Shown here in pieces: positions 1-9,655 of a DNA stretch of 64,000 nt. The notes beneath the pieces were generated by a model. The model was not told the DNA's origin. It searched no databases and worked only from the letters and a program-made list of their open reading frames with translations. The stretch covers positions 372,001 to 436,000 of the forward strand of contig NZ_VIRG01000070.1 in NCBI RefSeq assembly GCF_008107695.1. Direction: 5' to 3'. Within the stretch, counting starts at the first letter, position 1; each line of letters starts with the position of its first letter. Source of the DNA: Stappia sp. BW2. Lineage in GTDB: Bacteria; Pseudomonadota; Alphaproteobacteria; Rhizobiales; Stappiaceae. Both the position numbers and the translations under genes were made by a program.

Positions 1-2
1 TC

Positions 3-911
<909 letters not shown>

Positions 912-1239
912 AGGCTCCTTCCATCAAGTTTTTCGCGGTTTTGAAGAAAAGACAGGATTTCGCCGGCTGTGAAATGACCTGAACTTCGGGCACCTGCGTT
1001 TACTGGATCCCCGCCTGCGCGGGGATGACAAAATAGCGGGCAGGGGCTTTGTTTTCATTTCGCAGGGCACCCCGCCATCCGTTGTCATCCCGGTTTGACG
1101 CGCAGCGGCAAGACCGGGATCCAGTAACCCCTAAGTTGACTGGCGCCACTAACCACCGGGTTTCCTGAAAGCTGTCTCGGCTTTGCCAAAATAGCTGCAC
1201 TAATAGCTGTCAGGGAAGAATTTCACCAAAGGCTCCGCG
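912..1239. other. Intergenic region between ligA and the GIY-YIG gene, filled by a palindromic repeat pair
   Basis: I see no gene here. The stretch holds one composite repeat described separately (1001-1134). Short open frames read through it and give peptides such as VIPAQAGIQ, which I take as translated repeat rather than protein. Confidence 0.6.
1001..1134. repeat. Composite inverted repeat, copy 1 (upstream of GIY-YIG gene)
   Basis: Arm a (1001-1031) contains GGATCCCCGCCTGCGCGGGG followed by ATGACA. Arm b (1082-1128) is an inverted, variant version: TGTCATCCCGG, a CGCAGCGGCAAGA centre, then CCGGGATCCAGTAA. The outer ends TTACTGGATCC and GGATCCAGTAA are complementary, so the unit can fold into a large imperfect hairpin. 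The same a-b unit recurs at 1607-1716 on the other side of the GIY-YIG gene. Confidence 0.8.
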
Positions 1240-1536
1240 TTGCATCTCAATCATCAATACTTTGTCTACATGCTTGCAAGTGGGTTAGGCGGCACGCTCT
1301 ATGTCGGTGTGACGAATGACCTGTTGGGCAGGGTTTCGCTTCACCGTGAAGGCATCGCAAGCCAGTTCACCGCGAAGTATGATGTGCACCGTCTGGTGTA
1401 TTATGAAGTTCACGAGGAAATCGAGTGGGCGATCAAGCGGGAAAAACAGCTCAAACGCTGGAATCGCGCGTGGAAGATCCGATTGATAGAAGAGCAGAAC
1501 CCGAACTGGGAGGACCTGTTTTCGAAACTGGTCTGA
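1240..1536 (+). CDS. Small GIY-YIG domain protein (putative nuclease)
   Basis: A 98-residue single-domain protein of the GIY-YIG nuclease superfamily. The signature is visible as YFVYMLASG followed by TLYVGVTNDL at residues 8-28, then the conserved helix with H35 (RVSLHREG) and a late glutamate (AIKREKQLKRWNRAWK). The listed start is TTG at 1240; ATG at 1270 would remove part of the first beta strand, so TTG is preferred although no strong ribosome site is seen. Homologues of this size are usually annotated as putative endonucleases of unknown role. Nearly identical composite palindromic repeats lie on both sides (1001-1134 and 1607-1716), suggesting a link between protein and repeat. Function beyond the fold is unknown. 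Confidence 0.85.
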   Translation: MHLNHQYFVYMLASGLGGTLYVGVTNDLLGRVSLHREGIASQFTAKYDVHRLVYYEVHEEIEWAIKREKQLKRWNRAWKIRLIEEQNPNWEDLFSKLV

Positions 1537-1917
1537 ACCTCTTCCCTTCGTTTGTCGGATTTGGTCAGTTCTCCCATCGAGTGGTTAAGCACTGTAGTCT
1601 TGCGATTACTGGATCCCCGCCTGCGCGGGGATGACAAGGAAGAGGCTTCATTGAGTGCCTATCTGTTGTCATCCCGGTTTGACGCGCAGCGGCAAGACCG
1701 GGATCCAGTAACCCCTGTGTTGGCCGCAGCCACGAGCCTTCGGGTTTCCTGAACTCTGTCGCCGCTGTGTCAAACCGTGGTCGCTTTACGCAGTTGCCGG
1801 GGCAAATCAGGAAAGCCCGGCTCTTGTCCCCACCAAATCGGACATTCGCGCCTCGCCAGCGCTGGTATGTTGCTATATTGTTCTCAAAACAAGCGCTTGA
1901 AACCGGACCAGTAAACC
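1537..1917. other. Intergenic region between the GIY-YIG gene and pcrA
   Basis: It contains the second palindromic composite repeat (1607-1716) and about 200 bases before the helicase start with no convincing gene. The promoter of the helicase presumably lies in 1750-1900, but I could not assign its boxes. Confidence 0.5.
1607..1716. repeat. Composite inverted repeat, copy 2 (downstream of GIY-YIG gene)
   Basis: Arm a is at 1607-1636 and arm b at 1666-1716. Both match copy 1 almost base for base, including the GGATCCCCGCCTGCGCGGGG core and the GACGCGCAGCGGCAAGACC centre of arm b. The spacer between arms is shorter than in copy 1 (about 30 against 50 bases) and differs in sequence, so the arms rather than the spacer are conserved. 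Confidence 0.8.
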
Positions 1918-4356
1918 ATGACCGACCCGGACGGGTACGACGATTCCTTTGACGATCCTTTCCAGCCTATCGGAACGCGGGCAGAGCCCGCGCCTGCACC
2001 GGTGCGGCCGCAAGGCGGGATCGCGGCCCGGGCGATGGCGGCACGGCGGGCGCCGGATTATCTGACCGGGCTGAACCCGGAACAGCAGCTGGCCGTGGAA
2101 ACCACCGAAGGGCCGGTTCTGGTGCTGGCGGGTGCAGGAACCGGGAAAACCCGTGTGTTGACGACCCGCATCGCCCACATTCTGGCGTCTGGCCTGGCAC
2201 GACCTTCGGAAATTCTGGCCGTCACCTTTACCAACAAGGCCTCGCGCGAGATGAAAGAGCGCATCGCGGGTTTTGTCGGCGGCAATGTGGAAGGCATGGC
2301 CTGGCTCGGCACGTTTCACTCCATCTGCGTGAAAATCCTGCGCAAGCATGCCGAACTGGTCGGTTTGAAATCGTCATTCTCGATCCTCGACACCGACGAC
2401 CAGATCCGCCTGATCAAGCAGATCATCCAGGCCGAGGGGCTGGACGACAAGCGCTGGACGGCCAAGACCTTCGCCGGAATTCTGGATAGCTGGAAAAACC
2501 GGGCGCTGGGGCCAAAGGATGTCCCGGAAGGGGAGGCGCGGGCGTTTGCCAACGGTAAGGGCCGCAAGCTTTACGAGGAATATCAGGAACGCCTGTCGAT
2601 CCTGAACGCGGCCGATTTCGGCGACCTGCTGCTGCATGTCATTACGCTGTTCAAGACCCAGCCCGATGTTCTGAAGGAATATCAGCGCCGGTTCCGCTAC
2701 ATGCTGGTGGATGAATATCAGGACACCAACATAGCCCAGTATCTGTGGCTCCGGCTGCTGGCGCAGGGCAATCCGAATGTCTGCTGTGTCGGTGACGATG
2801 ATCAGTCGATCTACGGCTGGCGCGGGGCGGAAGTGGACAACATCCTGCGCTTCGAACATGACTTCAAAGGCGCGGTGGTCATTCGCCTGGAGCGCAATTA
2901 CCGCTCGACCAGCCACATTCTGGCAGCAGCGTCTCACCTGATTGCCTTCAACGAAGGCCGGCTCGGCAAAACGCTGTTCACCGATTTCGAAGAGCCTGAC
3001 CACGATCTGGTGTCGGTGGCCTCCGTCTGGGATGGTGAGGAAGAAGCCCGCACCATTGGCGACGAAATCGAGTCCCTTCAGGCCAAGGGTCATTCGCTCA
3101 ATGAAATGGCGGTTCTGGTGCGCGCGTCCTTCCAGATGCGCGAATTCGAAGACCGTTTCGTTACGTTGGGGCTGAACTACCGGGTCATCGGCGGTCCGCG
3201 CTTTTATGAGCGTATGGAAATCCGCGATGCCATGGCCTATTTCCGCTGTGTCGTGCAACCCGCGGACGATCTGGCGTTCGAGCGTATCGTCAACACGCCG
3301 AAGCGGGGTCTTGGCGATGCGACGCTCAAGCTGGTGCATGGTGTCGCCCGGGCGGAACGAATCCCGCTGATGCAGGCTGCGAGCCAGTTGATCGACACCG
3401 AGGAACTGAAGCCGAAGCCGCGTAACGGACTGAAATCCGTGCTCGACAACTTCGAGCGCTGGCGGCGCCAACTCGACCAGATGAAACACACCGAACTGGC
3501 GGAAATCATCCTGGACGAAAGCGGTTATACGGAGATGTGGCGGCAGGACCGCTCGGCGGAAGCGCCGGGGCGGCTCGACAACCTGAAGGAACTGATCCGG
3601 TCGATGGACGATTTTGAATCCATGGCCGGGTTCCTGGAACATATCTCTCTCGTCATGGACCGGGACAGCGCGGATGTAACCGACGCCGTGTCTATCATGA
3701 CGCTGCACTCGGCAAAGGGGTTGGAGTTCGACACCGTGTTCCTGCCCGGCTGGGAAGAAGGCCTGTTCCCGCATCAGCGCGCGCTGGACGAATCCGGCCG
3801 CGCCGGTCTGGAGGAAGAACGCCGGCTGGCCTATGTCGGTATCACTCGGGCGAAAAAACGTGCGAAGCTCTACTTTGCTTCCAACCGGCGCATTCACGGC
3901 CTTTGGCAGTCAACCGTCCCCTCAAGGTTTCTGGATGAACTGCCGCCGGACCATGTGGAGATCGCGGAAGCCTCGTCCAACTATGGGGGCTATGGCGGCG
4001 GCGGGTATGGCGCGTCGCGGTTCGACAGCCACGACCCGTTCGACAAGGGCAGCTATTCCACGCCGGGCTGGCAACGGGCACAGCGTGCCAAGAAGTCCTC
4101 CAGTGGGTTTTCCGATGGTGGCGGGCGCGGCTATCAGTCTGCGCGGCAGAAGCGACAGGGACCGTTGACCATCGAAGGGGAACTGGTCGCGAAATCCGTC
4201 AGTGACACGCCGTCGGAATTCTCTGTTGGCGAACGCGTGTTTCACATCAAGTTCGGCTATGGAGCGATCAAGTCGATCGAAGGCAACAAGCTGACCATCG
4301 ATTTTGAAAAGGCCGGGGTGAAGAAGGTCATCGACAGTTTCGTCGAACGGCACTGA
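1918..4356 (+). CDS. UvrD/PcrA-type superfamily 1 DNA helicase
   Basis: ATP-driven 3'-5' helicase of the UvrD/Rep/PcrA family, acting in repair and in clearing replication forks; 812 residues. After a low-complexity N-terminal tail of about 45 residues come the Q-motif region (LNPEQQLAVE), Walker A GAGTGKT at residues 72-78, motif Ia (TFTNKASREMKER), motif II (VDEYQDTN), motif III (DDDQSIYGWRGA), motif V (MTLHSAKGLEF) and motif VI (RLAYVGITRAKK). A glycine-rich linker leads to a C-terminal Tudor-like module (FSVGERVFHIKFGYGAI), typical of PcrA/UvrD. I leave the symbol blank because UvrD and PcrA naming is not separable here. Confidence 0.93.
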   Translation: MTDPDGYDDSFDDPFQPIGTRAEPAPAPVRPQGGIAARAMAARRAPDYLTGLNPEQQLAVETTEGPVLVLAGAGTGKTRVLTTRIAHILASGLARPSEILAVTFTNKASREMKERIAGFVGGNVEGMAWLGTFHSICVKILRKHAELVGLKSSFSILDTDDQIRLIKQIIQAEGLDDKRWTAKTFAGILDSWKNRALGPKDVPEGEARAFANGKGRKLYEEYQERLSILNAADFGDLLLHVITLFKTQPDVLKEYQRRFRYMLVDEYQDTNIAQYLWLRLLAQGNPNVCCVGDDDQSIYGWRGAEVDNILRFEHDFKGAVVIRLERNYRSTSHILAAASHLIAFNEGRLGKTLFTDFEEPDHDLVSVASVWDGEEEARTIGDEIESLQAKGHSLNEMAVLVRASFQMREFEDRFVTLGLNYRVIGGPRFYERMEIRDAMAYFRCVVQPADDLAFERIVNTPKRGLGDATLKLVHGVARAERIPLMQAASQLIDTEELKPKPRNGLKSVLDNFERWRRQLDQMKHTELAEIILDESGYTEMWRQDRSAEAPGRLDNLKELIRSMDDFESMAGFLEHISLVMDRDSADVTDAVSIMTLHSAKGLEFDTVFLPGWEEGLFPHQRALDESGRAGLEEERRLAYVGITRAKKRAKLYFASNRRIHGLWQSTVPSRFLDELPPDHVEIAEASSNYGGYGGGGYGASRFDSHDPFDKGSYSTPGWQRAQRAKKSSSGFSDGGGRGYQSARQKRQGPLTIEGELVAKSVSDTPSEFSVGERVFHIKFGYGAIKSIEGNKLTIDFEKAGVKKVIDSFVERH

Positions 4357-4449
4357 CCGGCGCGTTGCCAGAACGTTGACCGGAATGCTCTCGCACGCTG
4401 TTTCTCTTCGATAGGAACGGCAAAGCGGGGGCTGCTCGCTCCTAATGCG

Positions 4450-5016
4450 TTAAAGGTCAACGCCCTGTGGTTTTATCAGCATGTCGCGCTCCTTCAGGAA
4501 CGGGTGAATGCCAATCGCTTCCCGCAAGACTTCCTGTCCTGCATCCACCCGGCCAAGCGTCATCAGGATGATTGCCTTTCCGGACAGGGCTCCGAAGTGG
4601 CGGGGTTCCAGCTCCAGGGCGCGTTCGATATCGTCCAGACTGGCTTCATAGTTGCCTTGCAGGAACAGGATGAAGGCGCGCTGGTTCCAGCCTTCCGAAT
4701 AGTCCGGAGCCTCTGCCACGACCTGGTCGAGCAACTCCTTTGCTCCCTGAAAGTCATACCCGTCGCGCCGTCCCATCGCCTCATCCACTTTTTTCCGGAT
4801 ATCCGGGCTTGGGGCAGCATCCAGCCAACTATTCCAGATGTCGTCTTCTATCCGGCTGGCTTCTTCCTCTGTCGGCGCATTTTTCAAGGCCTTGAACAGG
4901 ACGTCCTGTTCTGCCGTCGCACCGGCTGGCAGCACGAGCAGGGTGAGGCAGATGGCTGCGGCGAGCAGCACCACTTCTGCGGAGTGCCGAAACGCTTGCG
5001 AAAAAAGGCGTGTCAT
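4450..5016 (-). CDS. Secreted TPR-repeat protein
   Basis: A 188-residue protein with a Sec signal peptide (hydrophobic VVLLAAAICLTLLVLPAG, likely cleavage near ATA-EQ at about 36). Two to three tetratricopeptide repeats follow, for instance EGWNQRAFILFLQGNYEASL and DIERALELEPRHFGALSGKA. Such proteins are periplasmic interaction scaffolds; no partner can be named. The ATG at 5016 is preceded by GAGGAAAC, a good ribosome site. It converges with pcrA and is divergent from prmA. It resembles the short TPR proteins often found next to prmA or pcrA in Rhizobiales; that resemblance is from memory. Confidence 0.75.
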   Translation of the reverse strand: MTRLFSQAFRHSAEVVLLAAAICLTLLVLPAGATAEQDVLFKALKNAPTEEEASRIEDDIWNSWLDAAPSPDIRKKVDEAMGRRDGYDFQGAKELLDQVVAEAPDYSEGWNQRAFILFLQGNYEASLDDIERALELEPRHFGALSGKAIILMTLGRVDAGQEVLREAIGIHPFLKERDMLIKPQGVDL

Positions 5017-5155
5017 GGGTGTTTCCTCGCATTTCCTATGGAAATGGGGCGTAGGCCCGGTTTGCCCAGTCCACCCGCCGTTTCAAGCTGGCATCGGCTG
5101 CCGCTTCCCGCTATACCGCACGCCTTGACCCCAAAAACAACAGGCGCGAGCGGCA

Positions 5156-6046
5156 ATGAAAACCATCCGGGTGCGGATCACGGCTGAAGAACTGGAAGCC
5201 AAGCGGATTTCCGAAATCCTTGAAAGGGCCTTCGAGGACGACGGCAATCCGGTGACGATCTATGAAGCAACGCCGGATGGGCGCCTCTGGGCGGCTGAAA
5301 TCCTTCTGTTCGACATGGAGCCGGATGATGCGGCTGCGACCGTTCGTGACCGTGTCGGCGCGGATGCCTTCGCTGCGCAGCTGGAAGCGGAAGAACTGCC
5401 GGACATCAACTGGGTGGAAAAGTCTCTGGAAGGGCTGAAGCCGGTGAAGGCCGGACGGTTTGTCGTTCACGGTGGTCACGACCGGGACAAGGTTCCAGGC
5501 GGGGCCATCGGCATCGAGATCGAAGCCGCGCTTGCTTTCGGAACCGGCCACCACGGCACGACCGCCGGCTGTCTTGAGGAAATCGACCGGCTGCTGTCGA
5601 TGCGCGAGTACGACAGCATTCTCGATCTGGGCACAGGCACCGGCGTGCTGGCAATTGCCGCCGCGCTTCAATCCCGCCAACCTGTGCTGGCAACCGACAT
5701 CGACGCGGTCGCGACGAAAACGGCTTTGGAAAATGCGCGTCTCAACGGTGCTGGACATTTGGTGAAGGGCTTCACGGCCAACGGTATCGATGACCGCCGG
5801 TTCCGCCACTACGGTCCGTTCGACCTGGTGATCGCCAACATCCTGGCGCGGCCGCTGATGAAAATGGCCAAATCCATCGGCGAACGCATGACCCCGACCG
5901 CAACCCTTGTGCTCTCCGGCCTCAGGGTCGAAGACGGGCCGCGAATCCTGTTCGCTTACGGGTGCCAAGGGTTCATTCTGGACCGGCGCGGCGAAAAGGA
6001 CGGCTGGCTGACACTGACGCTCGTGCGGGGCAGGAAACACGCCTGA
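5156..6046 (+). CDS. prmA: Ribosomal protein L11 methyltransferase
   Basis: Transfers methyl groups from S-adenosylmethionine to ribosomal protein L11. The 296 residues show an N-terminal L11-recognition domain, the conserved FGTGHHGTT at 128-136, the SAM-binding loop DLGTGTG at 157-163, and the NILARPL motif expected in the NxL(A)xP position of this family. Length matches PrmA. The ATG at 5156 starts the expected domain. The gene is followed by a strong bidirectional terminator at 6171-6208. Confidence 0.92.
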   Translation: MKTIRVRITAEELEAKRISEILERAFEDDGNPVTIYEATPDGRLWAAEILLFDMEPDDAAATVRDRVGADAFAAQLEAEELPDINWVEKSLEGLKPVKAGRFVVHGGHDRDKVPGGAIGIEIEAALAFGTGHHGTTAGCLEEIDRLLSMREYDSILDLGTGTGVLAIAAALQSRQPVLATDIDAVATKTALENARLNGAGHLVKGFTANGIDDRRFRHYGPFDLVIANILARPLMKMAKSIGERMTPTATLVLSGLRVEDGPRILFAYGCQGFILDRRGEKDGWLTLTLVRGRKHA

Positions 6047-6170
6047 TACCAGTTTCCCGTTTGCCGAGGGTCTGCTTGATCACGTCCTCAGCCCGCGAAG
6101 CGCGCTTGCGCGCGTCTTAAAGGATCGGCCAAACGCCTCGCGTGGTTCGCCCGTTCCTGTTTCCAAATAC

Positions 6171-6208
6171 AAAAAGACCCGCCGGAAATACCGGCGGGTC
6201 TTTTTTTG
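6171..6208. terminator. Bidirectional rho-independent terminator
   Basis: Stem GACCCGCCGG / CCGGCGGGTC with loop AAATA, flanked by AAAAA on the left and TTTTTTT on the right. It can stop prmA transcription from the left and the DUF1127 gene from the right. Confidence 0.93.
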
Positions 6209-6241
6209 CACAGTGGTCTTTAACTAACCGTCCTGAGCCCC

Positions 6242-6445
6242 TTAGAACGCAGAGGTTGAAGTGCCTTCGCGCTCCAGCTGCTCGCGGTCATAGCCGTGGG
6301 AGGCCAAGGTCGCGTCGTCCAGCGAAAGCAGGTAGCCGTTGACATAGCGGCGTGCCTGAAGGGAGCGGGCTTCAATCATGCGGTCGAATGCGCGGCGCAT
6401 GAAGCTGCCGCCAGCGCGGGTCGAAGTGGTTGTTTTCATGGTCAT
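6242..6445 (-). CDS. DUF1127 small protein (YjiS-like)
   Basis: A small arginine-containing protein with the DUF1127 signature in its second half (ARRYVNGYLLSLDDATLASH, then GYDREQLER). Such proteins are frequent in alphaproteobacteria; some have been tied to RNA turnover or phosphate and stress adaptation in Agrobacterium and Rhodobacter, but no role can be assigned here. The frame opens at 6460; I prefer the ATG at 6445 (MTMKTTTS), which has GGGA about 9 bases upstream, and ATG at 6439 is also possible. It is monocistronic and shares the terminator with prmA. Confidence 0.75.
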   Translation of the reverse strand: MTMKTTTSTRAGGSFMRRAFDRMIEARSLQARRYVNGYLLSLDDATLASHGYDREQLEREGTSTSAF

Positions 6446-6693
6446 AGTGATCAATCCCATTTGAAGGTCAAGAGCTTCCCTAGGGAGAAACGTCTTTTTT
6501 GTTTTGTGGCCTCTATATGCGCTATTGCCGGAGCCGTAGGTAGGCCTTGTAACGCATGCCAGCCTTGCGCTGTTCGCATATGCGAAATATTTTGCTGCAA
6601 TGCAGCATATGAGGAAGATAATGCTGCTAAAACAATTTAGGCGGAAAAAATATCCAGCTTGATCCGATTGGGCCGCGAAATTATCTTGCCGAC

Positions 6694-8508
6694 ATGTTCC
6701 AAACTTTTGATGATCTCAGTGATCCTTCCTGTGGTGCGCCGCATGTGGCGCTTCTCAGAGCCGAACTTTCCCGCCGTGGTCTCGACGGCTTTCTCGTGCC
6801 GCGCGCCGATGCGCATCAGGGTGAATATGTGCCGCCGCACGATTGCCGGCTGCAATGGCTGACCGGGTTTACCGGGTCTGCCGGCATGGCAGCGGTTCTT
6901 GGAGAGGATGCGGCGATTTTCGTCGATGGCCGCTACACCATCCAGGTGAGGGACCAGGTCGACATGGCGGTGTTTCCGGCACGCCACCTGATCAATGAAC
7001 CTGTGACCGATTGGCTTGCCGAGCGGCTGCAACCGGGGCAAAAACTTGGCATTGATGCCATGCTGCATACAGTGCGTGAGGTTCGCCGCCTGGAGGACAT
7101 CTGCGAGGCGGCCGGTGCCACGCTGGTGAAGTTGCACAACAACCCCATCGATACTGTCTGGAAGGATCGGCCAGAGCCCCCGCTCGGTCAGGTCTCGCTC
7201 TATCCGGTGGAGCTTGCAGGACGCGCATCGAAGGACAAGATTGCTGAAATCCAGTCCGCTCTTGGCGAGAAGAAGGCGGATGCCTGTGTGCTGACACAGC
7301 CGGATTCGATCGCATGGCTTTTCAACATCCGTGGCTCGGACGTCACGCATACGCCGCTGCCGTTGTCATTTGCCACTGTTCCGGCGGATGGCAAACCGTC
7401 TCTCTTTATTGATGGTCGCAAGCTGTCCAATTCCGTCCGCGACGCCCTTTCCAACCTGACAGAACTCAACGAGCCGAGCGAGTTCAAGCCAGGGCTGGAG
7501 GCGCTCGGCAAGGCAGGTGCCCGGGTGATGATCGATCCGGGCCTTGCAGGGATCGGCGTCGCCGATGCCATTACGGAGGCTGGTGGAACACTGCTGGAAG
7601 CGCAGGATCCGATCCTGTTGCCGAAGGCGATCAAGAATGAAACGGAACTGAAAGGTGCGCGCACCGCGCATATCCGCGACGCCGCGGCTTTCGTGAATTT
7701 CCTGTGCTGGTTCGATGAAGTTGCCCCGCAGGGCGATCTCGATGAAATCAGCGCCGCCGAGAAGCTTGAACAGTTCCGGCAGGAAAGCGGGGTCCTGAAG
7801 GATATTTCCTTCGATACGATTTCCGGCGCAGGCCAGAACGGGGCGATCTGCCACTACAGGGTCAGCCGGTCCAGCAATCTGAAGATCCCGGTCGGCAAAC
7901 CGTTCCTGATCGATTCGGGGGCCCAATACGAAGATGGCACCACCGACATCACCCGCACGCTTGCGGTCGGTGAGGTGAGTGCGGAGATGAAGAAGCACTA
8001 TACGCTGGTGCTGAAAGGGCATATCGCCATCTCCACTGCAAAATTCCCGGAAGGCACCACCGGTGCCCAGCTCGATACGCTTGCCCGCATCGATCTCTGG
8101 AAGGCGGGTCTTGATTTCGACCACGGCACCGGTCATGGCGTGGGGGCTTATCTGAGTGTTCACGAGGGACCGCAGCGCATTTCGAAAACCGGCACTGTGC
8201 CGCTGAAATCGGGCATGATCCTGTCGAATGAGCCAGGTTACTATCCGGCCGGCGAATACGGCATCCGGATTGAAAATCTGGAAGTCGTTACCCCGGCACG
8301 GGATCTGCCGGGCGGCGAACGGCCGATGCTCGGGTTCGAAACCATCACCCTGGTACCGATGGACTTGCGTCTGATCGAGCCAGCGTTGCTGACAGCCGCC
8401 GAACGGGACTGGCTGAATCGCTATCATGAAACGGTTCGCAACGAGATCGGCCCGTTGGTGGCGGCCAAGGTGCGGATCTGGCTGGAACAGGCGACAAAAG
8501 CGATCTAA
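6694..8508 (+). CDS. Xaa-Pro aminopeptidase, M24B family (aminopeptidase P)
   Basis: Removes N-terminal residues that precede proline; a cytoplasmic dinuclear-metal enzyme. The 604 residues fit the long three-domain form: two creatinase-like N-terminal domains (first starts with ALLRAELSRRGLDGFLVPRA) and a C-terminal pita-bread catalytic domain. Metal ligands are visible as the aspartates in LIDSGAQYEDGTTDITRTL, the histidine in HGTGHGVGAYLSVHEGP, the glutamate in LSNEPGYY and that in GIRIENLEVV. A terminator follows at 8518-8547. It stands alone between the divergent DUF1127 gene and a dioxygenase gene. Confidence 0.93.
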   Translation: MFQTFDDLSDPSCGAPHVALLRAELSRRGLDGFLVPRADAHQGEYVPPHDCRLQWLTGFTGSAGMAAVLGEDAAIFVDGRYTIQVRDQVDMAVFPARHLINEPVTDWLAERLQPGQKLGIDAMLHTVREVRRLEDICEAAGATLVKLHNNPIDTVWKDRPEPPLGQVSLYPVELAGRASKDKIAEIQSALGEKKADACVLTQPDSIAWLFNIRGSDVTHTPLPLSFATVPADGKPSLFIDGRKLSNSVRDALSNLTELNEPSEFKPGLEALGKAGARVMIDPGLAGIGVADAITEAGGTLLEAQDPILLPKAIKNETELKGARTAHIRDAAAFVNFLCWFDEVAPQGDLDEISAAEKLEQFRQESGVLKDISFDTISGAGQNGAICHYRVSRSSNLKIPVGKPFLIDSGAQYEDGTTDITRTLAVGEVSAEMKKHYTLVLKGHIAISTAKFPEGTTGAQLDTLARIDLWKAGLDFDHGTGHGVGAYLSVHEGPQRISKTGTVPLKSGMILSNEPGYYPAGEYGIRIENLEVVTPARDLPGGERPMLGFETITLVPMDLRLIEPALLTAAERDWLNRYHETVRNEIGPLVAAKVRIWLEQATKAI

Positions 8509-8517
8509 AAGACCCTG

Positions 8518-8547
8518 GAGGCCGGTTTGGACCGGCCTCTCTGTTTT
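8518..8547 (+). terminator. Rho-independent terminator after aminopeptidase P
   Basis: Stem GAGGCCGGT / ACCGGCCTC with loop TTGG, followed by TCTGTTTT. It sits 9 bases past the stop codon and before the next gene on the same strand. Confidence 0.8.
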
Positions 8548-8578
8548 GAATTGCTGTCTATCGAGCTGAGGTTTTTCA

Positions 8579-9613
8579 ATGCGCGCCGCGGATGTTCTCA
8601 AGATGCCGCTATATGCTGCCGAACTGGCAACCGGGGCCAAGTCGTTTCGGGACAACCCGCTGATCGGCAGCCGCCGGCTGAACGAGGCGGGGTTGCACGC
8701 CAAGCGCATCAAGCTTGCGGAAGAGATGGCCGACGCGCGCCGCCGCAGGCTGGAGCATCTCCTTCCGCAAGCTGATCGCGATGCTTATGCAAGGGACGGC
8801 TTCATCGCCACCCGGGATGTGTTGCCGGAAGCCGAGCTCGCCGCTCTGCGCAGCGAAGTTGAAACAACCCGGTTCGACGCCTGGGACATGCGCCAGGGCA
8901 ATGCGGTCACGCGCTTCATTCCCCTGCCGCCAAGTGTGCTGGCGGATCTGCCTCACCTGAAAGCATTCGTCTGGAGCAAGCCTTTCCAGAACGGTCTGCG
9001 GTACGTCGGGTCGACCAACGGCGATCCTCTGGTCTATCTGCACATCGTCATGACCAATCCGGACACCAAGCGCAGAGCGGACCCGCAAACGGCCTTCCAT
9101 TCCGATACGTTCCATCAGACGGCAAAATCGTGGTTTTTCCTCTATGACATCGATGATGCCGAGGGACCCTTCACCTATATTCCCGGATCGCACCGCCTGA
9201 CGCCGGAACGGCTGGAATGGGAGCGCGAACAGAGCCTGTCGGCCTGCGGCGACAAGAACACTCTGCATGCCCGAGGGTCTTTCCGCCTTGCGCCTGAGGA
9301 GTTGGAACGGCTGAGATATCCTGAGCCTGTGCGGTTTGCGGTTCCCGGTAACACGCTTGTCGTTGCTGATACGCACGGTTTCCATGCCCGCGCCACGAGC
9401 AAACGGCCGTCGGTCCGCGTTGGCATCTACGGTTCGTTGCGACGGAACCCGTTTCTGCCATGGGCAGGGCTCGATCCGTTCGATCTGCCGGGGGTAAGAG
9501 GGCGCCAGGCGCGGTTCTACATGGCGCAGAAGGATCTGCAATTCCGCCTGAAGGGCAAAACATCCCACCGGTACGCCGGCAAGATCCTGGCAACCGAACC
9601 GTCGAAATTCTGA
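8579..9613 (+). CDS. Phytanoyl-CoA dioxygenase (PhyH) family protein
   Basis: Fe(II)/2-oxoglutarate oxygenase fold, 344 residues. The iron triad is visible: HSD in TAFHSDTFHQTAKSWFFLY and a distal histidine in VADTHGFHARATSKRPS, followed by the 2-oxoglutarate-binding arginine (SVRVGIYGS). GPFTYIPGSHRLTPERLEWE is typical of PhyH proteins. Bacterial members hydroxylate lipids, amino acids or secondary metabolites; the substrate here cannot be told. It lies 70 bases after the aminopeptidase gene but behind a terminator, so it probably has its own promoter. Confidence 0.85.
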   Translation: MRAADVLKMPLYAAELATGAKSFRDNPLIGSRRLNEAGLHAKRIKLAEEMADARRRRLEHLLPQADRDAYARDGFIATRDVLPEAELAALRSEVETTRFDAWDMRQGNAVTRFIPLPPSVLADLPHLKAFVWSKPFQNGLRYVGSTNGDPLVYLHIVMTNPDTKRRADPQTAFHSDTFHQTAKSWFFLYDIDDAEGPFTYIPGSHRLTPERLEWEREQSLSACGDKNTLHARGSFRLAPEELERLRYPEPVRFAVPGNTLVVADTHGFHARATSKRPSVRVGIYGSLRRNPFLPWAGLDPFDLPGVRGRQARFYMAQKDLQFRLKGKTSHRYAGKILATEPSKF

Positions 9614-9655
9614 TCGGCCGGAGCGTCCGTCAGAGGGGGCGTCTGCCACCCGTCT

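Noticed and set aside
1000..1200. Small protein ending VIPAQAGIQ
   Set aside because: It is the translation of the palindromic repeat. The same repeat at 1607-1716 yields similar peptides in other frames.
2374..3897. Long open frame (507 codons) on the minus strand inside the helicase gene
   Set aside because: It is antisense to a protein with all helicase motifs, and its translation is rich in H, R and Q with no family; such shadows are common in GC-rich DNA.
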